From Chamaelirium japonicum (Eukaryota > Streptophyta > Magnoliopsida > Liliales > Melanthiaceae): a DNA stretch of 64,000 nt. This document shows, piece by piece, positions 1 to 14,700 of the stretch. The stretch covers positions 372,001 to 436,000 of the forward strand of contig CANTAL010000020.1 of the NCBI GenBank assembly GCA_947650365.1, given 5' to 3'. Each line of letters begins with the position of its first letter. Positions within the stretch are counted from its first letter, which is position 1. The notes beneath the pieces were generated by a model, which saw nothing but the letters and a program-made list of their open reading frames with translations, was not told where the DNA came from and searched no databases. The position numbers were made by a program, and so were the translations under genes.

Positions 1-302
1 TCATTCGCATGAATGTATCCCTTCTAATTCATTCGTACGATCCATTCTAATTCTTTCGTACGATCCATTCTAATTCATTCGTAAGATCCATTCTATTTCA
101 TTCGTACGATCCATTCTAATTCATTCGCACGAATGTATCCATTCTAGTTCATTCGTATGATCCATTCTAATTCATTCATCCGATCCATTCTAATTTATTC
201 GTACGAATGTATCCATTCTAATTCATTCGTACGATCCATTCTAATTCATTCGCACGAATGTATCCATTCTAATTCATTCATACAATCCATTCTAATTCAT
301 TC

Positions 303-362
303 CGTACGATCCATTCTAATTCATTCGTACGATCGTACGAATGAATTAGAATGGATCGTACG
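303..362. repeat. 60-bp perfect palindrome at an R-to-F switch
   Basis: Both 30-bp halves match exactly, with the centre at 332/333 in GTACGATCGTAC and no spacer. It ends where the left side has an extra C (ATTCCGTACG). The 60 bp plus about 58 bp to the left match the copies at 37962 and 58992. A perfect palindrome of this size can extrude as a cruciform. Confidence 0.93.
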
Positions 363-1267
363 AATGAATTAGAATGGATCATACAAATGAGTAAGAATGG
401 ATCGTACGAATGAAATAGAATGGATTGTACGAATGAATTAGAATGGATCGTGCGAATGAATTTGAATGGATCATATGAATGAATTAGAATGGATCGTGCT
501 AATGAATTAGAATTGATCGTACGAATGAAATAGAATGGATTGTACGAATGATTTAGAATGGATCGTATGAATGAATTAGAATGGATCGTACGAATGATTT
601 AGAATGGATACATTCGTGCGAATGAATTAGAATGGATCATACGAATGAGTAAGAATGGATCGTACGAATGAAATAGAATGGATTGTACGAATGAATTAGA
701 ATTGATTCGTACGAATGAATTAGAATGCATACCTTCGTGTGAATGAATTAGAATGGATCGTACCAATAAGTAAGAATGGATCGTACGAATGAAATAGAAT
801 GGATTGTGCGAATGAATTAGAATGGATCGTACGAATTAATTAGAATGGATCGTGTGAAAGAATTAGAATAGATTGTACGAATGAATTAGAATAGATCATA
901 TGAATGAATTAGAATGGATCGTACGAATGAATTAGAATGGATCGTACGAATGAATTAGAATGGATCGTACGAATGAATTAGAATGGATACATTCGTGCGA
1001 ATGAATTAGAATGGATACATTCGTGCGAAAGAATTAGAATAGATCGTATGAATGAATTAGAATGGATCCTATGAATGAATTAGAATGGATCGTGCGAATG
1101 AATTAGAATGGATCGTATGAATGAATTAGAATGGATCGTGCTAATGAATTAGAATTGATCGAACGAATGAATTAGCATGGATCGTGCTAATGAATTAGAA
1201 TGGAACGTAAGAATGAATTAGAATGGATCGTGTGAAAGAATTAGAATGGATTGTATGAATGAATTAG

Positions 1268-1305
1268 AATGAATTCGTACGATCCATTCGAATTCATTCG
1301 CACGA
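1268..1305. repeat. GAATTC-class F-to-R switch, example copy
   Basis: The join reads GAATGAATTCGTACGATCC and then CATTCGAATTCATTCGCAC. The same join, with the same GTGTGAAAG and GATTGTATG units before it, occurs near 7060, 13170, 27589, 31219, 34722, 43693, 48290 and 53548, nine in all. The copies at 27589 and 31219 have one base changed in the join. Confidence 0.88.
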
Positions 1306-2749
1306 TCCATTCTAATTCATTCATACGATCCATTCTAATTCATTCATACAATCCATTCTAATTTTTTCACACGACCCATTCTAATTCATTCGTAGGATCC
1401 ATTCTAATTCATTCATACGATCCATTCTAATTCATTCGTAAGATCCATTCTAATTCATTCGTACGATCCATTCTAATTCATTCGTACGATCCATTCTAAT
1501 TCATTCGCACGAATGTATCCATTCTAGTTCATTCGTACGATCCATTCTAATCCATTCGTACGATCCATTCTAATTCATTCGCATGAATGTAACCATTCTA
1601 ATTCATTCATTTGATCCATTCTAATTCATTCGTACGATCCATTCTAATTCATTCGTCCGATCCATTCTAATTCATTTGCACGAATGTATCCATTCTAATT
1701 CATTCGCACAATCCATTCTAATTCATTCCTATGATCCATTCTAATTCATTCGTAGGATCTTAGAATGGAATATACGAATGAATTAGAGTGGATCGTACGA
1801 ATGAATTAGAATGGATCGTACGAATGAATTAGAATGGATCGTGCTAATGAATTAGAATTGATCGTACGAATGAAATAGAGTGGATTATACGAATGATTTA
1901 GAATGGATCGTGCGAATGAATTAGAATGGATACATTCGTGCGAAAGAATTAGAATAGATCGTATGAATGAATTAGAATGGATCCTACGAATGAATTAGAA
2001 TGGATCGTGCGAATGAATTAGAATGGATCGTACGAATGAATTAGAATGGATCGTATGAATGAATTAGAATGGATCGTGCTAATGAATTAGAATTGATCGA
2101 ACGAATGAATTAGCATGGATCGTGCTAATGAATTAGAATGGAACGTATGAATGAATTAGAATGGATCGTGTGAAAGAATTAGAATGGATTAGAATGGATT
2201 AGAATGGATCGTGTGAAACAATTAGAATGAATTAGAATGGATCATACGAATGAATTAGAATGGATTGTTCGAATGAATTAGAATGGACCGTACGAATGAA
2301 TTAGAATGGATCGTATGAATGAATTAGAATGGATACATTCGTGCGAATGAATTAGAATGGATCGGACGAATGAATTAGAATGGATCATACGAATGAATTA
2401 GAATGGATCAAATGAATGAATTAGAATGGTTACATTCATGCGAATGAATTAGAATGGATCGTACGAATGGATTAGAATGGATCATACGAATGAATTAGAA
2501 TGGATCATACGAATGAGTAAGAATGAATCGTACGAATGAATTAGAATGGATACATTTGTGCGAATGAATTAGAATAGATCGTACGAATGAATTAGAATGG
2601 ATCGTACGAATGAATTAGAATGGATACATTTGTGCGAATGAATTAGAATGGATTGTACGAATGAATTAGAATGGATCGTATGAATGAATTAGAATGGATC
2701 GCATGAATGAATTAGAATGGATCGTACGAATAAATTAGAATGGATCATA

Positions 2750-3430
2750 CGAATGAATTAGACTGGATCGTACGAATGAATTTGAATGCATACATTTGTG
2801 CGAATGAATCTAAATGGATTGTATGAATGAATTACAATGGATCGTACGAATGAATTAGAATGGATCGTACGAATGAATTAGAATAGCTCATACGAATGAA
2901 TTACAATGAATCGTATGAATGAATTAGAATGGTTACATTCGTGCGAATGAATTAGAATAGATCGTACGAATGAATTAGAATGGATCGTACGAATAAATTA
3001 GAATGGATCGTGGGAATGAATTAGAATGGATCGTACGAATGAATTAGAATGGATCCACCGAATGAGTTAGAATGGATCATACGAATGAATTAGAATGGAT
3101 TGTACGAATGAATTAGAATGGATTGTGCGAATGATATAGAATGGATCGTATGAATGAATAAGAACGGATCGTACGAATGAATTAGAATGGATCGTGCGAA
3201 TGAATTAGCATGAATCGTACGAATGTATTAGAATGGATCATACGAATGAATTAGAATGAATCGTACGATCCATTCTAATTCATTCGTATGATCCATTCTA
3301 ATTCATTCGCACGAATGTATCCATTCAAGTTCATTCGTACGATCCATTCTAGTTCATTCGTACGATCCATTCTAATTCATTCGTACGATCCATTCTAATT
3401 CATTCGTATGATCCATTCTAATTAATTCGT
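2750..3430. repeat. Segment repeated at 61.79-62.47 kb
   Basis: Shared rare units in order: TTAGACTGGATCG, GAATCTAAATGG, GAATTACAATGG, GAATAGCTCATACG, GTGGGAATG and GGATCCACCGAATGAG (3051), then the TTAGAATGAATCGTACG switch at 3262. Spacing is a constant 59,043 bp over more than 500 bp. Confidence 0.88.
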
Positions 3431-3814
3431 ATGATCCATTCTAATTCATTCGTACGATCCATTCTAATTCATTCATACAATCCATTCTAATTCATTTACA
3501 CGAATGAATTCATTCTAATTAATTCGTACGATCCATTCTAATTCATTTGTATGATCCATTCTTATTCATTCGCACGATCCAGTCTAATGGATTTGCACGA
3601 TCCATTCTAATTCATTCGCACGATCCATTCTAATTCCTTCGTACGATCCATTCTAATTCATTCATACAATCCATTCTAATTCTTTCACACGATCCATTCT
3701 AATTCATTCGTACGATCCATTCTAATTCATTCGTGCAATCCATTCTATTTCATTCGTACGATCCATTCTTACTCATTCGTACGATCCATTCTAATTCATT
3801 CACATGAATGTATC

Positions 3815-3828
3815 CATTCGTACGAATG
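3815..3828. repeat. CATTCGTACGAATG-class R-to-F switch, example copy
   Basis: The 14-bp palindrome joins a 28-mer in R (GAATGTATCCATTCG) to an F unit. The same class occurs at 10036, 42881 and 48582, and in altered form at 28744. Switches at 18125 and 56734 have the same core but different neighbours (GGATACATTCGTGTG follows). Confidence 0.87.
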
Positions 3829-5593
3829 AATTAGAATGGATCGTACGAATGAATTAGAATGGATCGTACGAAGGAATTAGAATGGATCGTACGAATGAAT
3901 TAGAATGGATCGTATGAATGAATTAGAATAGATCGTACGAATAAATTAGAATGGATCGTACGAAGGGATTAGAATGGATCGTACGAATGAATTAGAATGG
4001 ATATATTCGTGCAAATGAATTAGAATGGATCGTATGAATGTATTAGAATGGATCCTATGAGTGAATTAGAATGGATCGTACGAATGAATTAGAATGGATT
4101 ATATGAATGAATTAGAATGGATCGTACGAATGAATTAGAATGGATCGTGCGAATAAATTAGAATGGATCGTACGAATGAATTAGAATGGATGGATCGTGC
4201 GAATGAATTAGAATAGATCGTACGAATAAATTAGAATGGATACATTCGTCCGAATGAATTAGAATGGATCATACGAATGAGTAAGAATGGATCGTACGAA
4301 TGAAATAGAATAGATTGTACGAATGAATTAGAATGGATCCTACGAATGAATTAGAATGGATCGTGTGAAAGAATTAGAATGGATTGTATGAATGAATTAG
4401 AATGGATCGTATGAATGAATTAGAATGGATCGTGCGAATGAATTCATTTGGATCGTACGATCCATTCTAATTCATTCATACAATCCATTCTAATTCATTC
4501 GCACGAATGTATCCATTCTAATCCATTCGTACGATCCATTCTAATCCATTCGTACGATCCATTCTAATTCATTCGCATGAATGTAACTATTCTAATTCAT
4601 TCATTTGATCCATTCTAATTCATTCGTGCGATCCATTCTAATTCATTCGTCCGATCCATTTTAATTCATTCGCACGAATGTATCCATTCTAATTCATTCG
4701 TACGATCCATTCTAATTCATTTGTACGATCCATTCTAATTCATTCGTAAGATCCATTCTAATTCATTCCCACGATCCATTCTAATTTATTCGTACGATCC
4801 ATTCTAATTCATTCGTACGATCTATTCTAATTCATTCGCACGAATGTAACCATTCTAATTCATTCATACGATTCATTCTAATTCATTCGTATGAGCTATT
4901 CTAATTCATTCGTACGATCCATTCTAATTCATTCGTACGATCCATTGTAATTCATTCATACAATCCATTTAGATTCATTCGCACAAATGTATCCATTCAA
5001 ATTCATTCGTACGATCCAGTCTAATTCATTCGTACGATCCATTCTAATTCATTTGCACGAATATATCCATTCTAATTCTTTCGTACGATGCATTCTAATT
5101 CATTCGTACGATCCATTCTAATTCATTCTCACATCCATTCTAATTCATTCGTACGATCCATTCTAATTCATTCCTACGATCTATACTAATTCATTCGCTC
5201 GAATGTATCCATTTTAATTCATTCGTACGATCCATTCTAATTCATTCGTATGATCTAATTCATTCGTACGATCCATTCTAATTCATTCGTACGATCGATT
5301 CTAATTCATTCGCACTATCTATTCTAATTCATTCGTACTATCCATTCTAATTCATTCGTATGATCCATTCTAATTTATTCATTCAAATATATCCATTCTA
5401 ATTCATTCGTACGATCCATTCTAAATCTTTCGCACGATCCATTCTAATTCATTCACACGAATGTATCCATTCTAATTCATTTGCACGATCCATTCTAATT
5501 CATTCCTATGATCTATTCTAATTCATTCGTACGATCCATTCTAATTCATTCTAATTCATTCGTACGATCTATTCTAATTCATTCATATATTCT

Positions 5594-5634
5594 ATTCTAA
5601 TTCATTAGCACGATCCATGCTAATGAATTAGAAT
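5594..5634 (-). repeat. Hairpin with one-unit flip, copy 1 (17-bp arms)
   Basis: Arms 5594-5610 and 5618-5634 pair around the 7-nt loop CGATCCA. A T instead of C at 5593 shortens the arms compared with the other copies. The right arm is a single F unit inside R. It is closed on the right by the palindrome GGATCGTACGATCC (5635-5648). Confidence 0.88.
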
Positions 5635-7911
5635 GGATCGTACGATCCAATCTAATTCATTCATATGATCCATTCTTACTCATTCGTATGATCTATTCTA
5701 ATTAAATCGTACGATCCATTCTAATTCATTCGTATGATCCATTCTAATTCCTTCGTACGATCCATTCTAATTCATTCGTACGATCCATACTAATTCATTC
5801 GTACGATCCATTCTAATTCCTTCGTACGATCCTTTCTAATTCATTTGTACGATCCATTCTAATTCATTCGCGCAATCTATTCTAATTCATTCGTACGATC
5901 CATTCTAATTCATTCGTACGATCCATTCTAATTCATTCATACAATCCATTCTAATTTATTCGCATGAATGTATCCATTCTAATTCATTCGTACGATCTAT
6001 TCTAATTCATTCGCACAATCTATTCTAATTCATTCATACGATCCATTCTAATTCATTCGCACGAATGTATCCATTCTAATTCATTCATACGATCCATTCT
6101 ACTTCATTCGTACTATCCGTTCTAATTCACTCATACAATCCATTCTAATTCATTCATACGATCCATTCTAATTCATTTGCATGAATATATCCATTCTAAT
6201 TCATTCGTACTATCCATTCTAATTCCTTCGTACGATCCATTCTAATTCCTTCGTACGATCCATTCTATTTCATTTGTATGATCCATTCTAATTCCTTCGT
6301 ATGATCCATTCTAATTCCTTCGTATCCATTCTAATTCACTCATACGATCCATTCTAATTCATTCGTACGATCCATTCTAATTCATTCATACAATCCATTC
6401 TAATTCTTTCACACGATCCATTCTAATTCATTCGTACGATCCATTCTAATTCGTTCGCACAATCCATTCTATTTCATTCGTACGATCCATTCTTACTCAT
6501 TCGTATGATCCATTCTAATTCATTCGCACGAATGTATCCATAATGGATCATACGAATGAGTAAGAATGGATCGTACAAATGAAATAGAATGGATTGTATG
6601 AATGAATTAGAATGGATCGTACGAATGAATTAGAATGGATCGTGTGAAAGAATTAGAATAGATTGTATGAATGAATTAGAATGGATCATATGAATGAATT
6701 AGAATGGATCGTGCGAATGAATTTGAATGGATCGTACGAATGATTTAGAATGGATCGTACGAATGAATTAGAATGGATACATTCGTGCGAATGAATTAGA
6801 ATGGATACATTCGTGCGAAAGAATTAGAATAGATCGTATGAATGAATTAGAATGGATCCTATGAATGAATTAGAATGGATCGTGCGAATGAATTAGAATG
6901 GATCGTACGAATGAATTAGAATGGATCGTGCTAATGAATTAGAATTGATCGAACAAATGAATTAGCATGGATCGTGCTAATGAATTAGAATGGAACGTAC
7001 GAATGAATTAGAATGGATCGTGTGAAAGAATTAGAATGGATTGTATGAATGAATTAGAATGAATTCGTACGATCCATTCGAATTCATTCGCATGATCCAT
7101 TCTAATCCATTCATACGATCCATTCTAATTCATTCATACAATCCATTCTAATTCTTTCACACGATCCATTCTAATTCATTCGTAGGATCCATTCTAATTC
7201 ATTCGTACAATCTATTCTATTTCATTAGTACGATCCATTCTTACTCATTCGTATGATCCATTCTAATTCATTCGGACGAATGTATCCATTCTAATTCATT
7301 CGTACGATCCATTCAAATTCATCAATATAATTCATTCTAATTCATTCGTACGATCCATTCTAATTCATATTCAGAAAGGTATCCATTCTAATTCATTCGT
7401 ACGATCCATTCTAATTCAGGATCGTACGAATGAATTAGAATGGATACATTCGTGTGAATGAATTAGAATTGATCGTACGAATGAATTAGAATGGATCGTG
7501 CGAATGAATTAGAATGGATCGTACGAATGAATTAGAATGGATCGTATGAATGAACTAGAATGGATACATTCGTGCGAATGAATTAGAATGGATCGTACGA
7601 ATGAATTAGAATGGATCTTACGAATGAATTAGAATAGATCGTACATATGAATTAGAATGGATCGTACAAATGAATTAGAATGGATATATTCGTGCAAATG
7701 AATTAGAATGGATCGTATGAATGTATTAGAATGGATCGTACGAATGAATTATAATGGATTCGTACGAATGAATTAGAATGGATACATTCGTGCGAATGAA
7801 TTATAATGGATCGTACCAATGAGTAAGAATGGATCGTACGAATGAAATAGAATGGATCGTACGAATGAATTAGAATGGATCGTACGGAATGAATTAGAAT
7901 GGATTGTATGA

Positions 7912-8465
7912 TCGTACGATCCATTCTAATTCATTTGTAAGATCCATTCTAATTCATTCGTACAATCCATTCTATTTCATTCGTACGATCCATTCTTACT
8001 CATTCGTGTGATCCATTCTAATTCATTCGCACGAATGTATCCAATCTAATTCATTCATACAATCCATTCTAATTCATTCCGTACGATCCATTCTAATACA
8101 TTCGTACGATCGTACGAATGAATTAGAATGGATCGTACGAATGAATTAGAATAGATTATGCGAATGAATTAGAATGGATCGCACGAATGAATTGGAATGG
8201 ATCGTACGAATGAATTAGAATGGATCATACGAATGAGTAAGAATGGATCATACGAATGAATTAGAATGGATCGTACGAATGAATTAGAATGGATCGTACG
8301 AATAAATTAGAATGGATACATTCGTCCGAATGAATTACAATGGATCATACGAATGAGTAAGAATGGATCGTACGAATGAAATAGAATAGATTGTACGAAT
8401 GAATTAGAATGGATCCTACGAATGAATTAGAATGGATCGTGTGAAAGAATTAGAATGGATCGTAC
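7912..8465. repeat. Shorter third copy of the palindrome-bearing segment
   Basis: It aligns with about 37794-38347 at a spacing of 29,882 bp. Its left edge coincides with the strand switch at 7915 (ATCGTACGAT), which suggests that inversion and duplication edges can coincide. Confidence 0.82.
8080..8139. repeat. Near-perfect copy of the 60-bp palindrome
   Basis: The centre is at 8109/8110. One position is unpaired because the left half reads TAATACATTCG rather than TAATTCATTCG. The same extra C (ATTCCGTACG) precedes it. Confidence 0.9.
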
Positions 8466-11400
8466 AAATGAATTAGAATGGATCGTACGAATGAATTAGA
8501 ATGGATCATACGAATGAGTAAGAATGGATCGTACAAATGAAATAGAATGGATTGTACGAATGAATTAGAATGGATCGTACGAATGAATTAGAATGGATCG
8601 TGTGAAAGAATTAGAATGCATTGTATGAATGAATTAGAATGGATAGTATGAATGAATTAGAATGGATCGTGCAAATGAATTAGAATGGATCGTACGAATG
8701 AATTAGAATGGATCATGTGAAAGAATTAGAATGGATCGTACGAATGAATTAGAATGGATCGTGCGAATGAATTAGAATGGATCGTACGAATGAATTAGAA
8801 TGGATACATTTCTGCGAATGAATTAGAATGGATCGTACGAATGAATTAGAATGGATCGTATGAATGAATTAGAATGGATCGTACGAATGAATTAGAATGG
8901 ATCGTGCGAATGAACTAGAATGGATCGTACGAATGAATTAGAATGGATCGTACGAATGAACTGGAATTGATACATTCGTGCGAATGAATTAGAATGGATT
9001 GTACGAATGAATTAGAATGGATCGTACGAATGAATTAGAATGGATCTTACGAATGAATTAGAATGGATCTTACGAATGTATTAGAATGGATCGTACGAAT
9101 AAATTAGAATGGATCGTATGAATGGTTTAGAATGGATACATTCATGCGAATGAATTATAATAGATCGGACGAATAAATTAGAATGGATCGTACGAATGAA
9201 TTAGAATGGATCAAATGAATGAATTAGAATGGTTACATTCATGCGAATGAATTAGAATGGATCATACGAATGGATTAGAATGGATCATACGAATGAGTAA
9301 GAATGGATCGTACGAATGAATTAGAATGGATTAGAATGGATCATACGAATGAGTAAGAATGGATCGTATGAATGAAATAGAATGGATTGTGTGAATGAAT
9401 TAGAATGGATCGTACGAATGAATTAGAATGGATCGTGTGAAAGAATTAGAATGGATTGTATGAATGAATTAGAATAGATCGTATGAATGAATTAGAATGG
9501 ATCGTACGAATGAATTAGAATGGATCGTACGAATGAACTAGAATGGATACATTCGTGCGAATGAATTAGAATGGATCGTAGGAATGAATTAGAATGGATC
9601 GTACGAATGAATTTGAATGGATCTTACAAATGAATTAGAATACATCGTACGAATGCACGATCCATGCTAATTCATTCGTTCGATCAATTCTAATTCATTA
9701 GCACGATCCATTCTAATTCATTCGTACGATCCATTCTAATTCATTCGCACGATCCATTCTAATTCATTCGTACAATCCATTCTAATTCTTTCACACGATC
9801 CATTTTAATTCATTCGTACGATCCATTCTAATTCATTCGTACGATCCATTCTAATTCCTTCGTACGATCCATTCTAATTCATTCATACAATCCATTCTAA
9901 TTCTTTCACACGATCCATTCTAATTCATTCGTACGATCCATTCTAATTCATTCGTGCAATCAATTCTATTTCATTCGTACGATCCATTCTTACTTATTCG
10001 TACGATCCATTCTAATTCATTCACACGAATGTATCCATTCGTACGAATGAATTAGAATAGATTGTACAATGAATTAGAATGGATCGTACGAATGAATTAG
10101 AATGGATCGTACGAAGGAATTAGAATAGATCGTACGAATGAATTAGAATGGATCGTACGAATGAACTAGAATAGATCGTACGAATGAATTAGAATGGATC
10201 GTACGAAGGAATTATAATGGATCGTACGAATGAATTAGAATCGATATATTCGTGCAAATGAATTAGAATGGATCGTATGAATGTATTAGAATGGATCGTA
10301 TGAGTGAATTAGAATGGATCGTACGAATGAATTAGAATGGATTGTATGAATGAATTAGAATGGATCGTACTAATGAATTAGAATGGATCGTGCGAATGAA
10401 TTAGAATGGATCGTACGAATGAATTAGAATGGATGGATCGTGCGAATGAATTAGAATAGATCGTATGAATAAATTAGAATGGATACATTCGTCCGAATGA
10501 ATTAGAATGGATTATACGAATGAGTAAGAATGGATCGTATGAATGAAATAGAATAGATTGTATGAATGAATTAGAATGGATCCTACGAATGATTTAGAAT
10601 GGATCGTGTGAAAGAATTAGAATGGATTGTATGAATTAATTAGAATGGATCGTATGAATGAATTAGAATGGATCGTGCGAATGAATTCGAATGGATCATA
10701 CGATCGATTCTAATTCATTCGCACGAATGTATCCATTCTAATCCATTCTAATTCATTCGTACGATCCATTCTAATTCAGTCGTCCGATCCATTTTAATTC
10801 ATTCGCACGAATGTATCCATTCTAATTCATTCGTACGATCCATTCTAATTCATTCGTAAGATCCATTCTAATTCATTCCCACGATCCATTCTAATTTATT
10901 CGTACGATCCATTCTAATTAATTCGTACGATCTATTCTAATTCATTCGCACGAATGTAACCATTCTAATTCATTCATACGATTCATTCTAATTCAGTCGT
11001 ATGAGCTATTCTAATTCATTCGTACGATCCATTCTAATTCATTCGTACGATCCATTGTAATTTATTCATACAATCTATTTAGATTCATTCGCACAAATTT
11101 ATCCATTCAAATTCATTCGTACGATCCATTCTAATTCATTCGCACGAATATATCCATTCTAATTCGTTCGTACGATGCATTCTAATTCATTCGTACGATC
11201 CATTCTAATTCATTATCACAAATGTATCCATTCTAATTCATTCGTACGATCCATTCTAATTCATTCCTACGATCTATTCTAATTCATTCGCTCGAATGTA
11301 TCCATTTTAATTCATTCGTACGATCCATTCTAATTCATTCGTACGATCTAATTCATTCGTACGATCCATTCTAATTCATTCGTACGATCGATTCTAATTC

Positions 11401-11673
11401 ATTCGCACTATCCATTCTAATTTATTCGTACTATCCATTCTAATTCATTCATATGATCCATTCTAATTTATTCGTTCAAATATATCCATTCTAATTCATT
11501 CGTACGATCCATTCTAACTCAGTCGCACGATCCATTCTAATTCATTCGCACGAATGTATCCATTCTAATTCATTTGCACGATCCATTCTAATTCATTCCT
11601 ATGATCTATTCTAATTCATTCGTACGATCCATTCTAATTCATTCGTACGATCCATTCTAATTCATTCGTATAT

Positions 11674-11720
11674 TCCATTCTAATTCATTAGCACGATCCA
11701 TGCTAATGAATTAGAATGGA
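11674..11720 (-). repeat. Hairpin with one-unit flip, copy 2 (20-bp arms)
   Basis: Arms 11674-11693 and 11701-11720 are perfect complements around CGATCCA. It is followed by the variant GATCCAATCTAATTC, shared by all forward copies. Confidence 0.92.
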
Positions 11721-14700
11721 TCGTACGATCCAATCTAATTCATTCATATGATCCATTCTTACTCATTCGTATGATCCATTCTTATTCAATCGTACGATCT
11801 ATTCTAATTCATTCGTACGATCCATTCTAATTCCTTCGTACGATCCACTCTAATTCATTCGTACGATCCATTCTAATTCATTTGTACGATCCATTCTAAT
11901 TCCTTCGTACGATCCATTCTAATTCATTCGTACGATCCATTCTAATTCATTCGCGCAATCTATTCTAATTCATTCGTACGATCCATTCTAATTCATTCGT
12001 ACGATCCATTCTAATTCATTCATACAATCCATTCTAATTTATTCGCACGAATGTATCCATTCTAATTCATTCGTACGATCCATTCTAATTCATTCGCACA
12101 ATCTATTCTAATTCATTCATACGATCCATTCTAATTCATTCGCACGAATGTATCCATTCTAATTCATTCATACGATCCATTCTACTTCATTCGTATGATC
12201 CATTCTAATTTCTTCGTACGATCCATTCTAATTCCTTCGTATCCATTCTAATTCACTCATACGATCCATTCTAATTCATTCGTACGATCCATTCTAATTC
12301 ATTCATACAATCCATTCTAATTCTTTCACATGATCCATTCTAATTCATTCGTACGATCCATTCTAATTCATTCGCACAATCCATTCTATTTCATTCGTAC
12401 GATCCATTCTTACTCATTCGTATGATCCATTCTAATTCATTCGCACGAATGTATCCATAATGGATCATACGAATGAGTAAGAATGGATCGTACGAATGAA
12501 ATAGAATGGATTGTGCGAATGAATTAGAATGGACCGTACGAATGAATTAGAATGGATACATTCGTGCGAATGAATTAGAATGGATCGGACGAATGAATTA
12601 GAATGGATCGTACGAATGAATTAGAATGGATCGTACGAATGAATTAGAATGGATCGTACGAATAAATTAGAATGGATACATTCGTCCGAATAAATTAGAA
12701 TGGATCATACAAATGAGTAAGAATGGATCGTACGAATGAAATAGAATAGATTGTACGAATGAATTAGAATGGATTCGTATGAATGAATTAGAATGGATAC
12801 ATTCGTGCGAATGAATTAGAATGGATCGTACCAATGAGTAAGAATGTATCGTACGAATGAAATAGAATGGATTGTGCGAATGAATTAGAATGGATCGTAC
12901 GAATGAATTAGAATGGATTGTGTGAAAGAATTAGAATGGATTGTATGAATGAATTAGAATGGATCGTACGAATGAATTAGAATGGATCGTGCGAATGAAT
13001 TAGAATGGATCGTACGAATGAATTAGAATGGATCGTGCTAATGAATTAGAATTGATCGAACGAATGAATTAGCATGGATCGTGCTAATGAATTAGAATGG
13101 AACGTACGAATGAATTAGAATGGATCGTGTGAAAGAATTAGAATGGATTGTATGAATGAATTAGAATGAATTCGTACGATCTATTCGAATTCATTCGCAC
13201 GATCCATTCTAATTCATTCATACGATCCATTCTAATTCATTCATACGATCCATTCTAATTCATTCGCACAAATGTATCCATTTTAGTTCATTCGTACGAT
13301 CCATTCGAATTCATTCACACGATCCATTCTAATTCATTCATTCTAATTCTTTCGCACGAATGTATCCATTCTAATTCATTCGCACGAATGTATCCATTCT
13401 AATTCATTCGTACGATCCATTCTAATTCATTCGTACGATCCATTCTAATTCATTCGTAGGATCCATTCTAATTCATTCATACGATCTATTCTAATTCATT
13501 CATACAATCCATTCTAATTCTTTCACACGATCCATTCTAATTCATTCGTACGATCCATTCTAATTCATTCGTACGATCCATTCTTACTCATTGGAACGAT
13601 CCATTCTAATTCATTCGCACGAATGTATCCATTCTAATTCATTCGTACGAATCCATTCTAATTCAGTCGTACAATCCATTCTATTTCATTCGTACGATCC
13701 ATTCTTACTCATTCTTATGATCCATTCTAATTCATTCGCACGAATGTATCCATTCTAAATCATTTGTATGATCCATTCTAATTCATTTGTACGATCTATT
13801 CTAAATCATTCGTACAATCCATTCTATTTCATTCGTACGATCCATTCTAATTCATTCGTACGATCCATTCTAATTCATTTATACGATCTATTCTAATTCA
13901 TTCATACAATCCATTCTAATTCTTTCACACGATCCATTCTAATTCATTCGTACGATCCATTCTAATTCGTTCGTACGATCCATTCTTACTCATTGGTACG
14001 ATCCATTCTAATTCATTCGCACGAATGTATCCATTCTAATTCATTCGTACGAATCCATTCTAATTCATTCGTACAATCCATTCTATTTCATTCGTACGAT
14101 CCATTGTTACTCATTCGTATAATCCATTCTAATTCATTCGCACGAATGTATCCATTCTAAAGCATTCGTACGATCCATTCTAATTCATTCGTACGATCCA
14201 TTCTAAATTATTCGTACAATCCATTCTATTTCATTCGTACGATCAATTCTAATTCATTAGCACGATCCATTCAAATTCATTCGTACGATCCATTCAAATT
14301 CATTCGCACGATCCATTCTAATTCATTCATACTATCCATTCTATTTTATTCATACGATCCATTCTTACTCATTCGTATGATCCATTCTAATTCATTCGCA
14401 CGAATATATCCATTCTAATCCATTCGTACGATCCGTTTTAATCCATTCGTTCGATCCATTCTAATTCATTCGCATTAATGTAACCATTCTAATACATTCA
14501 TTTGATCCATTCTAATTCTTTTGTACGATCCATTCTAATTCATTCGTCCGATCCATTCTAATTCATTCGCACGAATGTATCCATTCTAAACCATTCATAC
14601 GATCCATTCTAATTTATTCGTACGATCCATTCTAATTCATTCGTATGATCCATTCTAATTCATTCGTACGATCCATTCTAATTCATTCGTACGATCAATT

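Larger units (their letters stand above)
1..10042. repeat. Satellite section 1: 13 orientation blocks
   Basis: Blocks start as R and alternate. The switches are at about 332, 1275, 1759, 3262, 3821, 4456, 6540, 7065, 7418, 7915, 8109, 9656 and 10042. The switches at 1275 and 7065 are GAATTC junctions, those at 3821 and 10042 are CATTCGTACGAATG junctions, and those at 332 and 8109 are the long palindrome. The switch at 4456 is a GGATCGTACGATCC palindrome (4450-4463). The R block 4457-6540 holds a one-unit flip near 5619-5646. The decamer runs three times without the CGTAC tail at 2181-2210. Confidence 0.9.

Noticed and set aside
157..372. 71-codon open frame on + rich in HSNSFIRSILIHS-like peptides
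   Set aside because: It is satellite read through. Because 23 is not a multiple of 3, the peptide repeats every 23 residues over three units. It crosses the strand switch at 332, and no start context, domain or codon bias supports a gene.
7703..7924. 73-codon open frame on - with the same repeat peptide
   Set aside because: Translated satellite. It crosses the switch at 7915 and matches the other satellite frames.
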